A stretch of 64,000 nucleotides of DNA, taken from the NCBI RefSeq assembly GCF_014650775.1, contig NZ_BMVP01000008.1:1-64000 (forward strand), read 5' to 3'. The position numbers and the translations under genes are program-made. The notes beneath the pieces were generated by a model that saw only the letters and a list, made by a program, of their open reading frames with translations, had not been told where the DNA came from and searched no databases. This DNA comes from Streptomyces cirratus. GTDB lineage: Bacteria; Actinomycetota; Actinomycetes; Streptomycetales; Streptomycetaceae. Shown piece after piece: positions 50,965 to 59,757 of the stretch. Position 1 is the first letter of the stretch. Every line of letters starts with the position of its first letter.

Positions 50965-50982
50965 AGTGTTAACGCTCACAGA
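50965..50982. promoter_or_regulatory. LacI-type operator and promoter of the ChvE-type operon
   Basis: On the minus strand TCTGTGAGCGTTAACACT is the third copy. A -35 TTGACG (50993-50988) lies 17 bp before AACACT (50970-50965), the same geometry as at the other two sugar promoters. The divergent beta-helix gene begins 314 bp away and could also respond. Confidence 0.86.
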
Positions 50983-51296
50983 AACTCCGTCAAGGGCTCG
51001 GAGATCACCGTTGGGTATAGCGAGGGGATGGTGGGGACGTGCTCGGCGGCGGTGCTCGCCGCCGGATCGTCAACGCTGACGATCGCACCACGCGTCCACC
51101 GCGCCTGTCCGTACTGCTTGCCGGTCGCCGCCTTCGAGCTCCCCTCGCACTCGCCGCCCCCGCTGGTCCTCGGCGTTTGCCCAACTGGTTGCCGTTCTGG
51201 TGCCGTCGTACGCTGGACGAGGGATGCCGAAGGCCGACTGACGAGCCTGAGTGAACACCGGCGCTCGTGCAGCGGCGGGCTCCGGAGGAATCTGTC

Positions 51297-53888
51297 GTGA
51301 CCGTTTCCAGTCAGGCCAGCATCACCGCCATGCAGGCTGTCACTTCGCCGAAACCCGGGGACGTCATCGAGGTCGCCGGCTACCAGACCCCTCACGACGG
51401 GGGAGGCGGAACCTTCTTCTTCGACACCACGCACATCACCTCGGCAGTGATCAGTACCGTCCGGATCACCGGGGCGGGGGCCGACCCGTCCAGACCCGGA
51501 CCGATCGTGATCAAGGCGCCCGGTCACCGTTTCACCACCGGCCAAGCGGTTCTCGTCGAGGGTGTCGCCGGAACGAGCGCCAACGGGCGGTGGCTGGTCG
51601 CGGTCGACCCGCTCACACCGGACTCCTTCACCCTGCTCGGCTCCAGAGGCGACGGCCCGCTCATGGCGGGCGACGCCCGAGCGACGAGCATCACGGTCAC
51701 CACGTCGTCGCCGCACGGACTCGCGCCCGGCGGCCGCGCTTGCATCGCCGGCGTGGTCGAGACGGGCGACTTCAGGCTGAACGGCAGCCACCTGCCCGTC
51801 GGGACGTTGACGGCGACCGTGTTCACCCTCGCCGCCAAGACCTCGGGCTCGTACGACCGCGGCGGGTCGGTCGGGGACGGAGGCGTGTCCTTCCCGTCCA
51901 ATGCGCCGTCGACGGGCCCGGCTCGCGGGGGCCGCTGGATCCGACGGCGCGACCGCGGTGAGCTCAACGTCAAGTGGTTCGGGGCGGTCGGCGGCGGCAA
52001 GGCGGACGACACGGAGCACCTCGTCGCGACGATTCGCGCGGCCAGGACGCTCGCCACCGGCGTCTACCTTCCTGCTCAGAACTTCAAGACCACCGAGGAG
52101 ATCAGACTGGAGACCCTTCCCATACCCGGAGCCAACGACATCGGACTGACCATCCGCGGCGAGGGGGCGGTTCCGCCGACCGGCGATCGGACCCGCATCT
52201 CGGCCGCTGACACCGCCATGCGGTCGGTCATCTCGGTCGACGCCGGCAACGTCACGATCCAGGGTGTGACCCTGCACTGCTCGGGCGCTGCCGACCACGC
52301 CCTCTACCTCCAGGCCGCAGCGCGGCTGCACCTTGACGACGTGCAGGTGTTCAGCGCCGTCAAGGACGGTTGTCGAGTCGCCGGAAGGCGTGACAGCGGA
52401 GAACCCGCGAACAGCGACAACGTCTACGTGCGGGAGTTCAACGCCACCGTGTGCGGGACGATGTACTGCTCGCCGTCGCTTGCGCACCGGTACGGCAACA
52501 TGAGGGCGATCGTGCCGACCGCGGGGTCGGTGTCCTGCAAGGCCGGCAACCAGACGATCACCGGAACGGGCACCGCGTTCAGGTCGATACCTGCCCGGCC
52601 GGGAGACTTCATCGTCGTCGGAGACACCGACGGCTCGCTGCAGAAACTGGAGATCGCCAGGATCGTCGACGATGCCACGATCGAAGTCGACTCCCTGATC
52701 ACCCCGTCGACCAGCCTCTCCGGGCAGCCCTACGCCATCGGGGTAGGCGACGGGTGGAGCGACGCGCTCGACGTGGCCGCCGCAGGCCCTCTCGTCCCGG
52801 GTGACAACAGCCGGGCGCGGATGGACACGGGGACGTTCCTGTCGTGCGCCGGAAGCGGAATCGTGAGCCGTTCCCCATACGGTCCGCTTCTGCAGCACCA
52901 GGAATTCCAGTTCTGCGGATTCGCCGGCATCGTGGTCGGAACGCTTTCCGGCGCCAGTGCCCTCCAGTTCAACACCGTGATCTCACACGCGTACTTCGAA
53001 GGTGTCTTCCTCGGCGCGTGCGTCTTCGTGGCGCAGGCACGGGGGATCACGATCGACCAGCCGATGTGGGCCGGCCAGCCGGCTCACCGTCGTCTGGTGT
53101 TCAGCACGATTGCCGCCCACAACGCAGGGATCGTCGGCTACGTGGCCGACATCAACACCACGGACTCCGGTGCCAGCGCCCTTCACCCGATCGGGGATTC
53201 GACCACCACTGACATCCCCGCCCTGACCAGCCTGAACCTCAAGAACACGGGTACCCTCATCATGCCCAGCGGGGGAGCCGCGGTGATCATCGACAGGAGT
53301 CCTTGGACCACACGGATTCCGGTCACCTCGCGGAACCTCAACTTCGTGGCCGACCGGGGGAAGATCGACTCCGCTGCCGACATCACCGCCACGCCGACTT
53401 TCCCGGCCGGCGTCGACGGGCAGGAGATCGCGGTCTGCAATGTCAGCGAGCACCCCCTGACCTTCCACGACTGCCGGAGAGGGCTCCCGGGCACCCTGGG
53501 CACCGGCCTCGTCCTGGACTGCGCCCCGGGCGGCAGCATCTCCCTGGCCAGGGGACAGATCGTGGAGTTCTACTTCTCGTCGACCAACTCCATGAGCGGC
53601 CTGTGGACGCAACGGGGCCCGGTGTCCGCCTCGGCTCCCGTCCTCGTGTCCCTCGCCGGTAACGCGCACGCACCAGGCGGCGACACGATGGTGGTCAAGG
53701 GCAGAAACCTCGACGAGGCATCCCTCGTCTACATCGGCTCCGGCACCCAGAAGTTCGGGAACATCACCTCGACCTCGTCCACGTCCCTCACGTTCACCAT
53801 GCCTCCGATGGCCGCCGGCACCTACAACGTCCTGGTGACGACCGGCCACGGCGCGAGCAACGTGTTGCCGCTCAGCGTGGCCAACTGA
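51297..53888 (+). CDS. large right-handed beta-helix (tailspike-like) protein with C-terminal IPT/TIG domain
   Basis: An 863-aa protein. The N-terminal 200 residues are beta-rich (TPHDGGGGTFFFDTTHITS). Residues about 225-260 read LNVKWFGAVGGGKADDTEHL, the entry of the pectate_lyase_3 (GH28-related) beta-helix. Long strand repeats follow to residue 640, interrupted near 430-480 by a small beta-barrel insert (GTGTAFRSIPARPGDFIVVG). Residues 780-863 are an Ig-like IPT/TIG domain (MVVKGRNLDEASLVYIGSG). There is no signal peptide or membrane helix. Start GTG 51297 has GGAGGAA 7 nt upstream. The layout resembles phage or tailocin depolymerase spikes. It is divergent from the ChvE-type operon and shares its operator region. 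Confidence 0.85.
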   Translation: MTVSSQASITAMQAVTSPKPGDVIEVAGYQTPHDGGGGTFFFDTTHITSAVISTVRITGAGADPSRPGPIVIKAPGHRFTTGQAVLVEGVAGTSANGRWLVAVDPLTPDSFTLLGSRGDGPLMAGDARATSITVTTSSPHGLAPGGRACIAGVVETGDFRLNGSHLPVGTLTATVFTLAAKTSGSYDRGGSVGDGGVSFPSNAPSTGPARGGRWIRRRDRGELNVKWFGAVGGGKADDTEHLVATIRAARTLATGVYLPAQNFKTTEEIRLETLPIPGANDIGLTIRGEGAVPPTGDRTRISAADTAMRSVISVDAGNVTIQGVTLHCSGAADHALYLQAAARLHLDDVQVFSAVKDGCRVAGRRDSGEPANSDNVYVREFNATVCGTMYCSPSLAHRYGNMRAIVPTAGSVSCKAGNQTITGTGTAFRSIPARPGDFIVVGDTDGSLQKLEIARIVDDATIEVDSLITPSTSLSGQPYAIGVGDGWSDALDVAAAGPLVPGDNSRARMDTGTFLSCAGSGIVSRSPYGPLLQHQEFQFCGFAGIVVGTLSGASALQFNTVISHAYFEGVFLGACVFVAQARGITIDQPMWAGQPAHRRLVFSTIAAHNAGIVGYVADINTTDSGASALHPIGDSTTTDIPALTSLNLKNTGTLIMPSGGAAVIIDRSPWTTRIPVTSRNLNFVADRGKIDSAADITATPTFPAGVDGQEIAVCNVSEHPLTFHDCRRGLPGTLGTGLVLDCAPGGSISLARGQIVEFYFSSTNSMSGLWTQRGPVSASAPVLVSLAGNAHAPGGDTMVVKGRNLDEASLVYIGSGTQKFGNITSTSSTSLTFTMPPMAAGTYNVLVTTGHGASNVLPLSVAN

Positions 53889-53891
53889 GGT

Positions 53892-54047
53892 GCCACACAG
53901 CGCGGTTCAGGGGTGTGGACGTCAACGCCGAGGGGGCCCGCAGGATCCTGGAACCCGCAGGATCCTGGAATTCGCCGACGACGCCCGCGTGCCCGTCACC
54001 CTGATCTCCTCCGCCTCAGCTGCTTTCGATGTCCCCCGGGGACGGCC
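53892..54047 (+). pseudogene. protein remnant split by a 17-bp tandem duplication
   Basis: Frame one reads ARFRGVDVNAEGARRILE. The two copies of the repeat follow, and the next frame then reads RRILEFADDARVPVTLISS then ASAAFDVP. Removing one 17-bp copy joins the two into a single coding frame. I do not recognise the family with confidence; the DxxxARRILE...VPVTLI pattern is vaguely like nucleoside hydrolases. No start or family end is visible. Confidence 0.45.
53937..53970 (+). repeat. 17-bp perfect tandem duplication
   Basis: CCCGCAGGATCCTGGAA occurs twice, back to back. Seventeen is not a multiple of three, so the duplication shifts the reading frame of the remnant that contains it. Confidence 0.97.
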
Positions 54048-54509
54048 TCGCTGCCCGCTCCATGCGCGCGTACGGCCAGTCCAAACGCCGAGCCGAAGAA
54101 CCGGCCGCCCGGTGCCCCGGTTCTCTGCCCATCCAGCCCGACCGATCCGGGGGACGCGACTGCCCCCCGGCCTCCACTGGGCCACGGCCGGCCCTGCGCG
54201 CCTGACCGCAGCCGACCTGGAGCTTTCCGAGGTAACCGAAGCCCCCACGGACAACATCCGACGCTGCCCGCCGTGGACAGCGTGAAGCGTGGTTCAGCCT
54301 GGAGGACGCTCGAGGGAGGGGCGTCGCGCCGACGCCGCGTTCTTGGACGCAGGGTCATGCCGCCAGGTGAGCGATCACCCCCCGTTAACCCGCCCGGACC
54401 AGCTGATCAGCGGCTACCGCGCGGCGCGGAGCCATAACCTCGCGGGTCGGTGCAACCTGGTGAAACACACTGGCTCACGGGCCAAGCCGGATGACGAGGG
54501 GTCCTGATC
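54048..54509. other. non-coding stretch before the FAD monooxygenase gene
   Basis: Neither strand shows a recognisable protein. The right part should carry the monooxygenase promoter; no clear operator palindrome was seen. Confidence 0.45.
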
Positions 54510-56177
54510 ATGGCCGATATCGACGTACTCGTGGTGGGCGCGGGCCCGGTGGGCCTGACGGCGGCAGCCGAGCTGCGGCGCCACGGAGTGGACTGCCGCA
54601 TCGTCGATCGGCTGGCCGGCCCGCAACCCTATGCCAAGGCCATCGGCATCCAGCCGCGCACGCTGGAGGTGTGGGACGACATGGGCCTGGCCCGCGGGGC
54701 GCTGGACAACGCGGTGCCGCACCGGGGCCAGATGGTCTTCATCGACGGCAAGCCGAGCCCCCAGGTCGAGCTGACCCTGCCGCCCGAGGTCCCCTACCCC
54801 TTCGCCACGCTTCCCCAGTACGCGACCGAGCGGCTGCTCGTCGAGCATCTTGCACGCTTCGGCACGGAGGTGGAGCGGCCGACCGAGCTCCGCTCGGTGC
54901 AGACGCACCCGGACGAGGTCGAGGCCGTCCTCGCGCACGCCGACGGCCGGACCGAGCGTCTGCACGCCCGCTACGTCGTGGGCTGCGACGGCGCGCACAG
55001 CGTGGTCCGCAAGGCGGCCGGGCTGGCTTTCGAGGGCGACGCCTTCCCCGAGCAGTACATGATCGGTGACGTCGAGCTCGACTGGGGGCTGCCCGCCGGC
55101 TACAGCATGCGTGCCGTGAACATGGACGCGAACGGTGCGATGGCCGACATGCTCATTTGCATTCCGATGCCGGGCGTCCGGCGGTATTGGCTGTCTATGC
55201 TGCGCCCTGGCGCCCACGCCGGCGGCGATGGTGAAGACGGCTGGAGCGCGCCGGACGGGATGGGGGACGGCCACGGACCGGACATCGACCAGATCCAGGC
55301 CGTGCTCGACCGGCTGTCCCCGGAGCCGACAACCGCCTCCAGGCTGCGCTGGTCGTCCTCCTTCCGGGTCAGTCACCGCCTGGTGGACCGCTACCGGAAT
55401 GGGCGCCTCTTCGTCGCCGGGGACGCCGCGCACATCAACCCGCCGATCGGCGGTCAGGGGCTGAACACCGGCGTACAGGATGCCTACAACCTCGCCTGGA
55501 AGCTGGCCCTGGCCGTGCGCGGTGTGGCCACGGACGACGTGCTGGAGAGCTATCACGCGGAACGCCACCCGGTCGCGCAGGAGGTGGTCGACCGCACCGT
55601 CCGACATGCCCGCACCACCGGTCATGCCCGCTCCGGCCTCGGCAACAAGGGGGACGACGCCGAGACGACGCTGCGGCGCCAGGCCCAGCTGCTGGTCGCC
55701 TACCCGGACAGCCCCTTGATCCAGCCGAAGCCGGCGGACGGCACACCCGCGGCCGGTCCCGCCACCGGCGAGCGGGCACCGGACTGCCGCGGCCTGCTGA
55801 GCGACCTCGCCAGCTACCCGCGGCGGCTGTTCGACCTGCTGCGCACCCCCCGGCACGTGCTGCTGCTGTTCGCGGGACCGGAGCACGCCTCGGGCGACAG
55901 CGCCGCACGGCTCGAAGCCTGCGCCGCCGAGGCGCATCGCGCCGCCCACGGCCTGCTCGACACCTATGTGATCACCGCCGCAGAGGTACCGCGGGACACC
56001 GGCCCGGTCCGCCTGCGCCTGCCGCGGGTGCACGACGCGGCGGGCGAGTTCCGCGACGCCTATGCGCCGCGTGACGGCGAGGCCCTCCTGATCCGCCCGG
56101 ACGGCTACGTCTCCGGACGCTTCCACCCGGCCGTACCGGAACGCCTGACGGAACATCTGCGCCGAACCTTCGCCTGA
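54510..56177 (+). CDS. FAD-dependent aromatic hydroxylase (PHBH-type monooxygenase)
   Basis: A 555-aa class A flavin monooxygenase. The FAD-binding GAGPVGLTAA lies at residues 9-18, the DG motif is CDGAHSVVRKAAG, and the GD motif reads FVAGDAAHINPPIGGQGLNTG followed by DAYNLAWKL (two pieces). The C-terminal 120 residues form the thioredoxin-like third domain (LLDTYVITAAEVPRD, EALLIRPDGYVSGRF) found in MhpA/PgaE-type hydroxylases. Such enzymes hydroxylate phenolics or polyketides with NAD(P)H and oxygen. GAGGGG lies 9 nt upstream. No pathway genes are adjacent, so the substrate is open. Confidence 0.94.
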   Translation: MADIDVLVVGAGPVGLTAAAELRRHGVDCRIVDRLAGPQPYAKAIGIQPRTLEVWDDMGLARGALDNAVPHRGQMVFIDGKPSPQVELTLPPEVPYPFATLPQYATERLLVEHLARFGTEVERPTELRSVQTHPDEVEAVLAHADGRTERLHARYVVGCDGAHSVVRKAAGLAFEGDAFPEQYMIGDVELDWGLPAGYSMRAVNMDANGAMADMLICIPMPGVRRYWLSMLRPGAHAGGDGEDGWSAPDGMGDGHGPDIDQIQAVLDRLSPEPTTASRLRWSSSFRVSHRLVDRYRNGRLFVAGDAAHINPPIGGQGLNTGVQDAYNLAWKLALAVRGVATDDVLESYHAERHPVAQEVVDRTVRHARTTGHARSGLGNKGDDAETTLRRQAQLLVAYPDSPLIQPKPADGTPAAGPATGERAPDCRGLLSDLASYPRRLFDLLRTPRHVLLLFAGPEHASGDSAARLEACAAEAHRAAHGLLDTYVITAAEVPRDTGPVRLRLPRVHDAAGEFRDAYAPRDGEALLIRPDGYVSGRFHPAVPERLTEHLRRTFA

Positions 56178-56367
56178 CCCACGCCGGGCTGCCGCGGGCG
56201 GAGCGCCACCGAGGGTGCTGTCGAGCCTCGCTCAGTACTTCCTCCGCCTCCTCCAGGGCTTTGCTCACGACGTGGAGCAGCTCCCCTCGGACCGGGCTTC
56301 CTGAGCTGGCCGGCAGACCGTCCCCGTCACACGGTGATGCCCGCACAGCCGAGTCGGCCGTCCACCA
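56178..56367. other. stretch after the monooxygenase with no recognised gene
   Basis: The minus strand carries a short helical frame (RGELLHVVSKALEEAEEVLSEA in pieces) without a ribosome site or known family. I see no other signal here. Confidence 0.4.
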
Positions 56368-56406
56368 GGCCCCGCGGCCTCCGGTTCACCCGGAGGCCAC
56401 GGGGCC
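56368..56406 (+). terminator. strong hairpin terminator
   Basis: A 17-bp stem starting GGCCCCGCGGCCTCCGG pairs with its complement around TTCAC with one G:U-type mismatch. It lies 190 bp after the monooxygenase and about 100 bp before the small VOC gene. Confidence 0.75.
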
Positions 56407-56502
56407 TCCTCGTGTCACGCATGGGGTCGAGGACTCCCCGGGACCTCGCGTGCCAGGATGCCGGTGACACGACCTCCAGCACGTCGACGGGCAGGGCCGG
56501 CC

Positions 56503-56853
56503 ATGATCAGTGGTGCACATGTCATTCTCTACAGTCAGGACCCCGAGGCGGACCGTGCCTTCATCCGTGACGTCCTCGACCTTCCCGGCGTCGACGCGGG
56601 CGGCGGCTGGCTGATCTTCAAGCTGCCCCCGGCCGAGGTGGCCGTGCACCCGGCCGACGGTCCGACCCGGCACGAACTGTTCCTGATGTGCGACGACCTC
56701 GATTCCCAGCTTGACGAGTTCCGCGCCCGGGGCGTCGCGATCACCCGCCCGGTCAGCGAACAGCGTTGGGGCAAAGTGACCGCGATCCGGCTCCCCAGCG
56801 GCGCCGAACTCCCGCTGTACCAACCACTGCACCCCACGGCCCACAGCCAGTGA
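56503..56853 (+). CDS. small VOC-family protein
   Basis: A 116-aa single VOC module starting MISGAHVILYSQDPEADRAF, then VLDLPGVDAGGGWLIFKL, ending EQRWGKVTAIRLPSGAELPLY. It has the usual betaalphabetabetabeta repeat pattern. The metal-binding residues are His6, Glu639-equivalent positions being less clear; I cannot assign an activity. Start ATG 56503 is chosen because it gives the standard family N-terminus; the longer frame adds a basic leader. The role may be small-molecule binding or resistance. Confidence 0.8.
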   Translation: MISGAHVILYSQDPEADRAFIRDVLDLPGVDAGGGWLIFKLPPAEVAVHPADGPTRHELFLMCDDLDSQLDEFRARGVAITRPVSEQRWGKVTAIRLPSGAELPLYQPLHPTAHSQ

Positions 56854-57176
56854 CGGTCCGCCGCCCCGGCCGCCGCATCCGATCTCGGACAACGGCTCAT
56901 GCCGGTTGACCGGCTGCCCACGCGTCATCCGCGACGAGATCAAACAGGGCGGTCATGAACGGGTGTGTCCGGTCAGGCGCTTGATCTCCTGGCCGGTGGC
57001 CCGGTGCCGGATCCGTACCGTCGCCCTGTAACCCGAGTTCTCGTCGGCACCGCGGCGACCACGGCCCCGGTGTCCACCCTCGTCCGCTGGAACTCCGCGC
57101 ACCCCGTCACATCTCGGCCCGCCGGTCCGTCAGGGAGTTGAAGCCGCCGAACAGGCCGACACGAGGGAGCACAACC
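56854..57176. other. intergenic stretch with a possible minus-strand protein tail
   Basis: On the minus strand, just before a TGA at 56953-56955, one frame reads DENSGYRATVRIRHRATGQE then IKRLTGHTRS, which has protein-like character but no start or family. The rest should contain the promoter of the cupin gene. Confidence 0.35.
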
Positions 57177-57728
57177 ATGACCCACACCCCCGGCACCCCG
57201 AGCTCCCGGACACCGGACCCGGGAGTGAACACCGCGTTCCGGCGCGAGGCCGGAGCGACGGAGGACGAGGAGCGTTTCATCCTGCTTGAACCGGGTGCCG
57301 TCCGGCCCGGCCGCGTACCGCTGCCACCCGCCTTCGCCGTCAAGGCCGCCACGGCCGACACCGAGGGGCGGCTGTCGCTCCTCGAAGTGACGCTGGCGAA
57401 GGACATTCCGCGCCACGTCCACCACCGGGCCGACGAGTGCGTCTACGTCCTTGAGGGAGTCCTCGCCATCGAGTTCGACGACCGCACCCACTCCGCGCCG
57501 CAAGGGACCTTCGCCCTGCTGCCCCGTGGCGTCCCGCACGCCCTGCGCCGCGCCTCCGACCCGCCGCCGCGCGTCCTGCAGATCTCTTCCCCGGGCGGCT
57601 GGGAGTGCTACGTCGAGGACCTGGTCGAGGCCGGCCCGACCGTCCTGACGGATGGGGAACTGGACCCCGAGAAGATCAACCCCATCGCCGCCCGACACCA
57701 CATCCACTACGAGGAACGGCGCCCCTGA
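57177..57728 (+). CDS. cupin-domain protein
   Basis: A 183-aa protein with a central cupin barrel. The metal boxes read PRHVHHRADECVYVLEGVLAIEF and GTFALLPRGVPHALRR. The N-terminal 35 residues are Pro/Thr-rich and likely disordered, and the C-terminal tail (DPEKINPIAARHHIHYEE) is helical. Small cupins of this type include quercetin-2,3-dioxygenase-like enzymes; substrate unknown. Start ATG 57177 has GAGGGAG 8 nt upstream. Confidence 0.88.
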   Translation: MTHTPGTPSSRTPDPGVNTAFRREAGATEDEERFILLEPGAVRPGRVPLPPAFAVKAATADTEGRLSLLEVTLAKDIPRHVHHRADECVYVLEGVLAIEFDDRTHSAPQGTFALLPRGVPHALRRASDPPPRVLQISSPGGWECYVEDLVEAGPTVLTDGELDPEKINPIAARHHIHYEERRP

Positions 57729-58011
57729 GGAACCCGCCGGTCCTGCCGGTGGCGCAGGGACACCACGCACGCCAGGCGGGGCGCTTTGGCCCCGGTGGCG
57801 TGCAATGGGTCAGGTCCGCGACGGACGTCGAGGTTCCGCGCGTCTCGTCAGCCCTGCACGGCAGGCCGGCGGCATTGGGGTTGCCTGGCTGCGCCAAGGG
57901 GTGGCTGGGCGGCATGTCGTGTTATGCGTCCGTGTCTCGGGGCACATCTGGTTGCATCCCGCGGCGCCGCTCATCGGGCGGCGTCGCACCGCCGAGGCAA
58001 GGAGTGTCGTA

Positions 58012-58428
58012 GTGACGACGGCCCGCGAGATCATGACCGAAGGCGCCGAGTGTGTCGGTGCCGAGGAGACGGTGCTGGAAGCGGCGAAGAAGATGACACG
58101 GCTGGGAGTCGGTGCGTTGCCCATCTGCGGCACTGACGACAAGCTCAAGGGGATGCTCACCGACCGCGACATCGTGGTCAAGGTCCTGGGCGTGGGCAAG
58201 GACCCCGGCCAGGTCAAGGCTGGTGAGCTCGCGCAGGGTGAAGCGGTCACGATCGGAGCCGATGACGACGCCGAGGAGATCCTCCGAACGATGACCTCGC
58301 ACCAGGTGCGCAGGCTGCCGGTGATCGACGGGCACCGCCTGGTGGGCATCGTCGCCCAGGCCGACGTCGCCCGCGCCCTGCCGGACCCCAAGGTCGGCGA
58401 CCTCCTCCAGGCACTGTCCACCGACTGA
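58012..58428 (+). CDS. CBS-pair domain protein (Hrp1-like)
   Basis: A 138-aa protein made of two CBS motifs. The first spans AREIMTEGAECVGAEETV to LKGMLTDRDIVVKVLG, and the second runs from VTIGADDDAEEILRTM to LVGIVAQADVARALP. The length equals that of mycobacterial Hrp1 and similar stress-linked CBS proteins, which may bind adenosine nucleotides. Start GTG 58012 has AAGGAG 8 nt upstream; the longer frame is not family-like. Function is not established. Confidence 0.92.
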   Translation: MTTAREIMTEGAECVGAEETVLEAAKKMTRLGVGALPICGTDDKLKGMLTDRDIVVKVLGVGKDPGQVKAGELAQGEAVTIGADDDAEEILRTMTSHQVRRLPVIDGHRLVGIVAQADVARALPDPKVGDLLQALSTD

Positions 58429-58719
58429 CAGCCGGCAGTAGCACGCCGGTCTGCCGTCACGGGGCGCCGGCCCCCACCGGTCCGCGCCCCACCGCGGCGC
58501 GGACGCACGCCGGTGCGCCCGGGACCAAAACGAGGTGGTGCGGTCCGCTCCGGGACGCGCACGCAGGTCCAGCGCCGCCGGCAGGTGCCCCGTCCTCACT
58601 GCGTCGGACCCGATCGCGGTACGGGCGAGTGCCGGCGCGGCCTACTGTCCGAGTGCGCATTCGCCAGACGTTTCAGCCGGGGGTCGATGAGTTTGGGCGG
58701 CGGTTCGGCTCTGCCCTGC

Positions 58720-59045
58720 ATGACTCGGAACGTCGCCGCCTCCTCGTACTCTGTGGACTGCATCGTCACCAGGCCAGATCCCGGTCCGGACGACGGTCCG
58801 GTCCTTGGTGCGGGTGCCGTCGCCCTCGGCTGGAAGTTCGTCACCACCGGTCTGCCCGATCCGCTCGTACGCGAGCGAGCCATGGCGGCGCCCCGGGCAG
58901 CGGCAGGGACCTCCACTTCGTCTCCATCGGCGGCGGCGCCATGCGGCTCGGCGCTCGACGCCGGGCTGGCCGACGCACTGACGCTGCACCCCACGCCCGT
59001 CGTGCCGGGCGCAGGGACAGTACTGCTCACGGGTGGAGCGTCGCG
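58720..59045 (+). pseudogene. remnant of a DHFR/RibD-C family reductase
   Basis: Frame one reads VAASSYSVDCIVTRP, then WKFVTTGLPDPLV. A second frame gives GRDLHFVSIGGGA. The first frame then returns with ALDAGLADALTLHPTPVV, followed by PGAGTVLL. Together they match the order of small dihydrofolate-reductase-like proteins (TFVTDG, KDVxVxGGG, AGLVDELxLHxxPVLLGAGTxL). At least two frame changes are needed to join the pieces and the N-terminus is poorly conserved, so it is inactive. Confidence 0.5.
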
Positions 59046-59164
59046 CAGACCGGTGCGGCAGAGCTCTGTCTCGACATCGACCACGACGCAGCTGCCGTTC
59101 TTGCGGGGACGCGATGACGAGGTCAACGTCAACGGGACGGCCTTGGGCGTCGAGTCGTTCGGCG

Positions 59165-59715
59165 ACCGACCTGCGCGACAGCGGGGAGTCGACGACCACG
59201 GTCACGCAGGTGCCCGCCTACACCCTGCGGGACCTCGCCGCCGACGCGGCGGCCCTTGCCGTGGCGCTCGGCGGGGAGCGTACACACCTCGCGGGGATCG
59301 GCGTGGGCACGGGATGGTCGCCCAGGTCGCCGTGCTCGACCATCCGGACGCGTTCTCGGCGCCCACCCTGGTCGGTACCCGCGCGGTTGCCCCCGGGCCG
59401 CCCGACGAGGACCTCCCCGACCATGACCGGGGCGACCATGAGCCGGCTGTTCGCGCTTCCGACGCCCGATTGGGCCGACCGTGAGGCGGTCGCGGAGTTC
59501 GCCGCCGCCGGTGCGGAGATCCGCGGCGACGATCCCGTCGCCGCGCGGGCAATCGCTGCGCGCATCTGGGACCGCACGCCCGGCACCGCAGCCCCGGTCC
59601 AGATGGCCAATCAGATGGGCTTGGTGTTTTCCAGGCTCGACTGCGCGCCCCGCTGGCGCGAGTGCCTCTCGCGGTCGGCAAGGTCGCCGAGGCGATGCTC
59701 ACACTGGGTCGGTGA
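59165..59715 (+). pseudogene. frameshifted and internally deleted alpha/beta hydrolase
   Basis: Three frames must be joined: DSGESTTTVTQVPAYTLRD and LAADAAALAVALGGE to GIGVGTG; then MVAQVAVLDHPDAFSAPTLVG to DLPDHD; then MSRLFALPTPDWADREAVAEF to QMGLVFSRLDCAPRW. The first join, near 59313, lies in the nucleophile-elbow region (relatives have GVGGMVA). The second lies near 59430. After RWRE the sequence jumps to KVAEAMLTLGR and stops, so the central Asp/His segment of the C-terminus is missing. The order otherwise follows TetR-linked alpha/beta hydrolases of streptomycetes. Confidence 0.7.
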
Positions 59716-59757
59716 GACGTCGGCAGCAACCGTACCTGGACTGGGACTTGGCGACGG

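Noticed and set aside
51297..53888. Prophage tail region
   Set aside because: Only a single spike-like protein; no capsid, portal, tail tube, integrase or lysis genes in the neighbourhood.
54370..54395. LacI-type operator at a second GTTAAC sequence
   Set aside because: The context CCCCGTTAACCCGCC lacks both outer arms.
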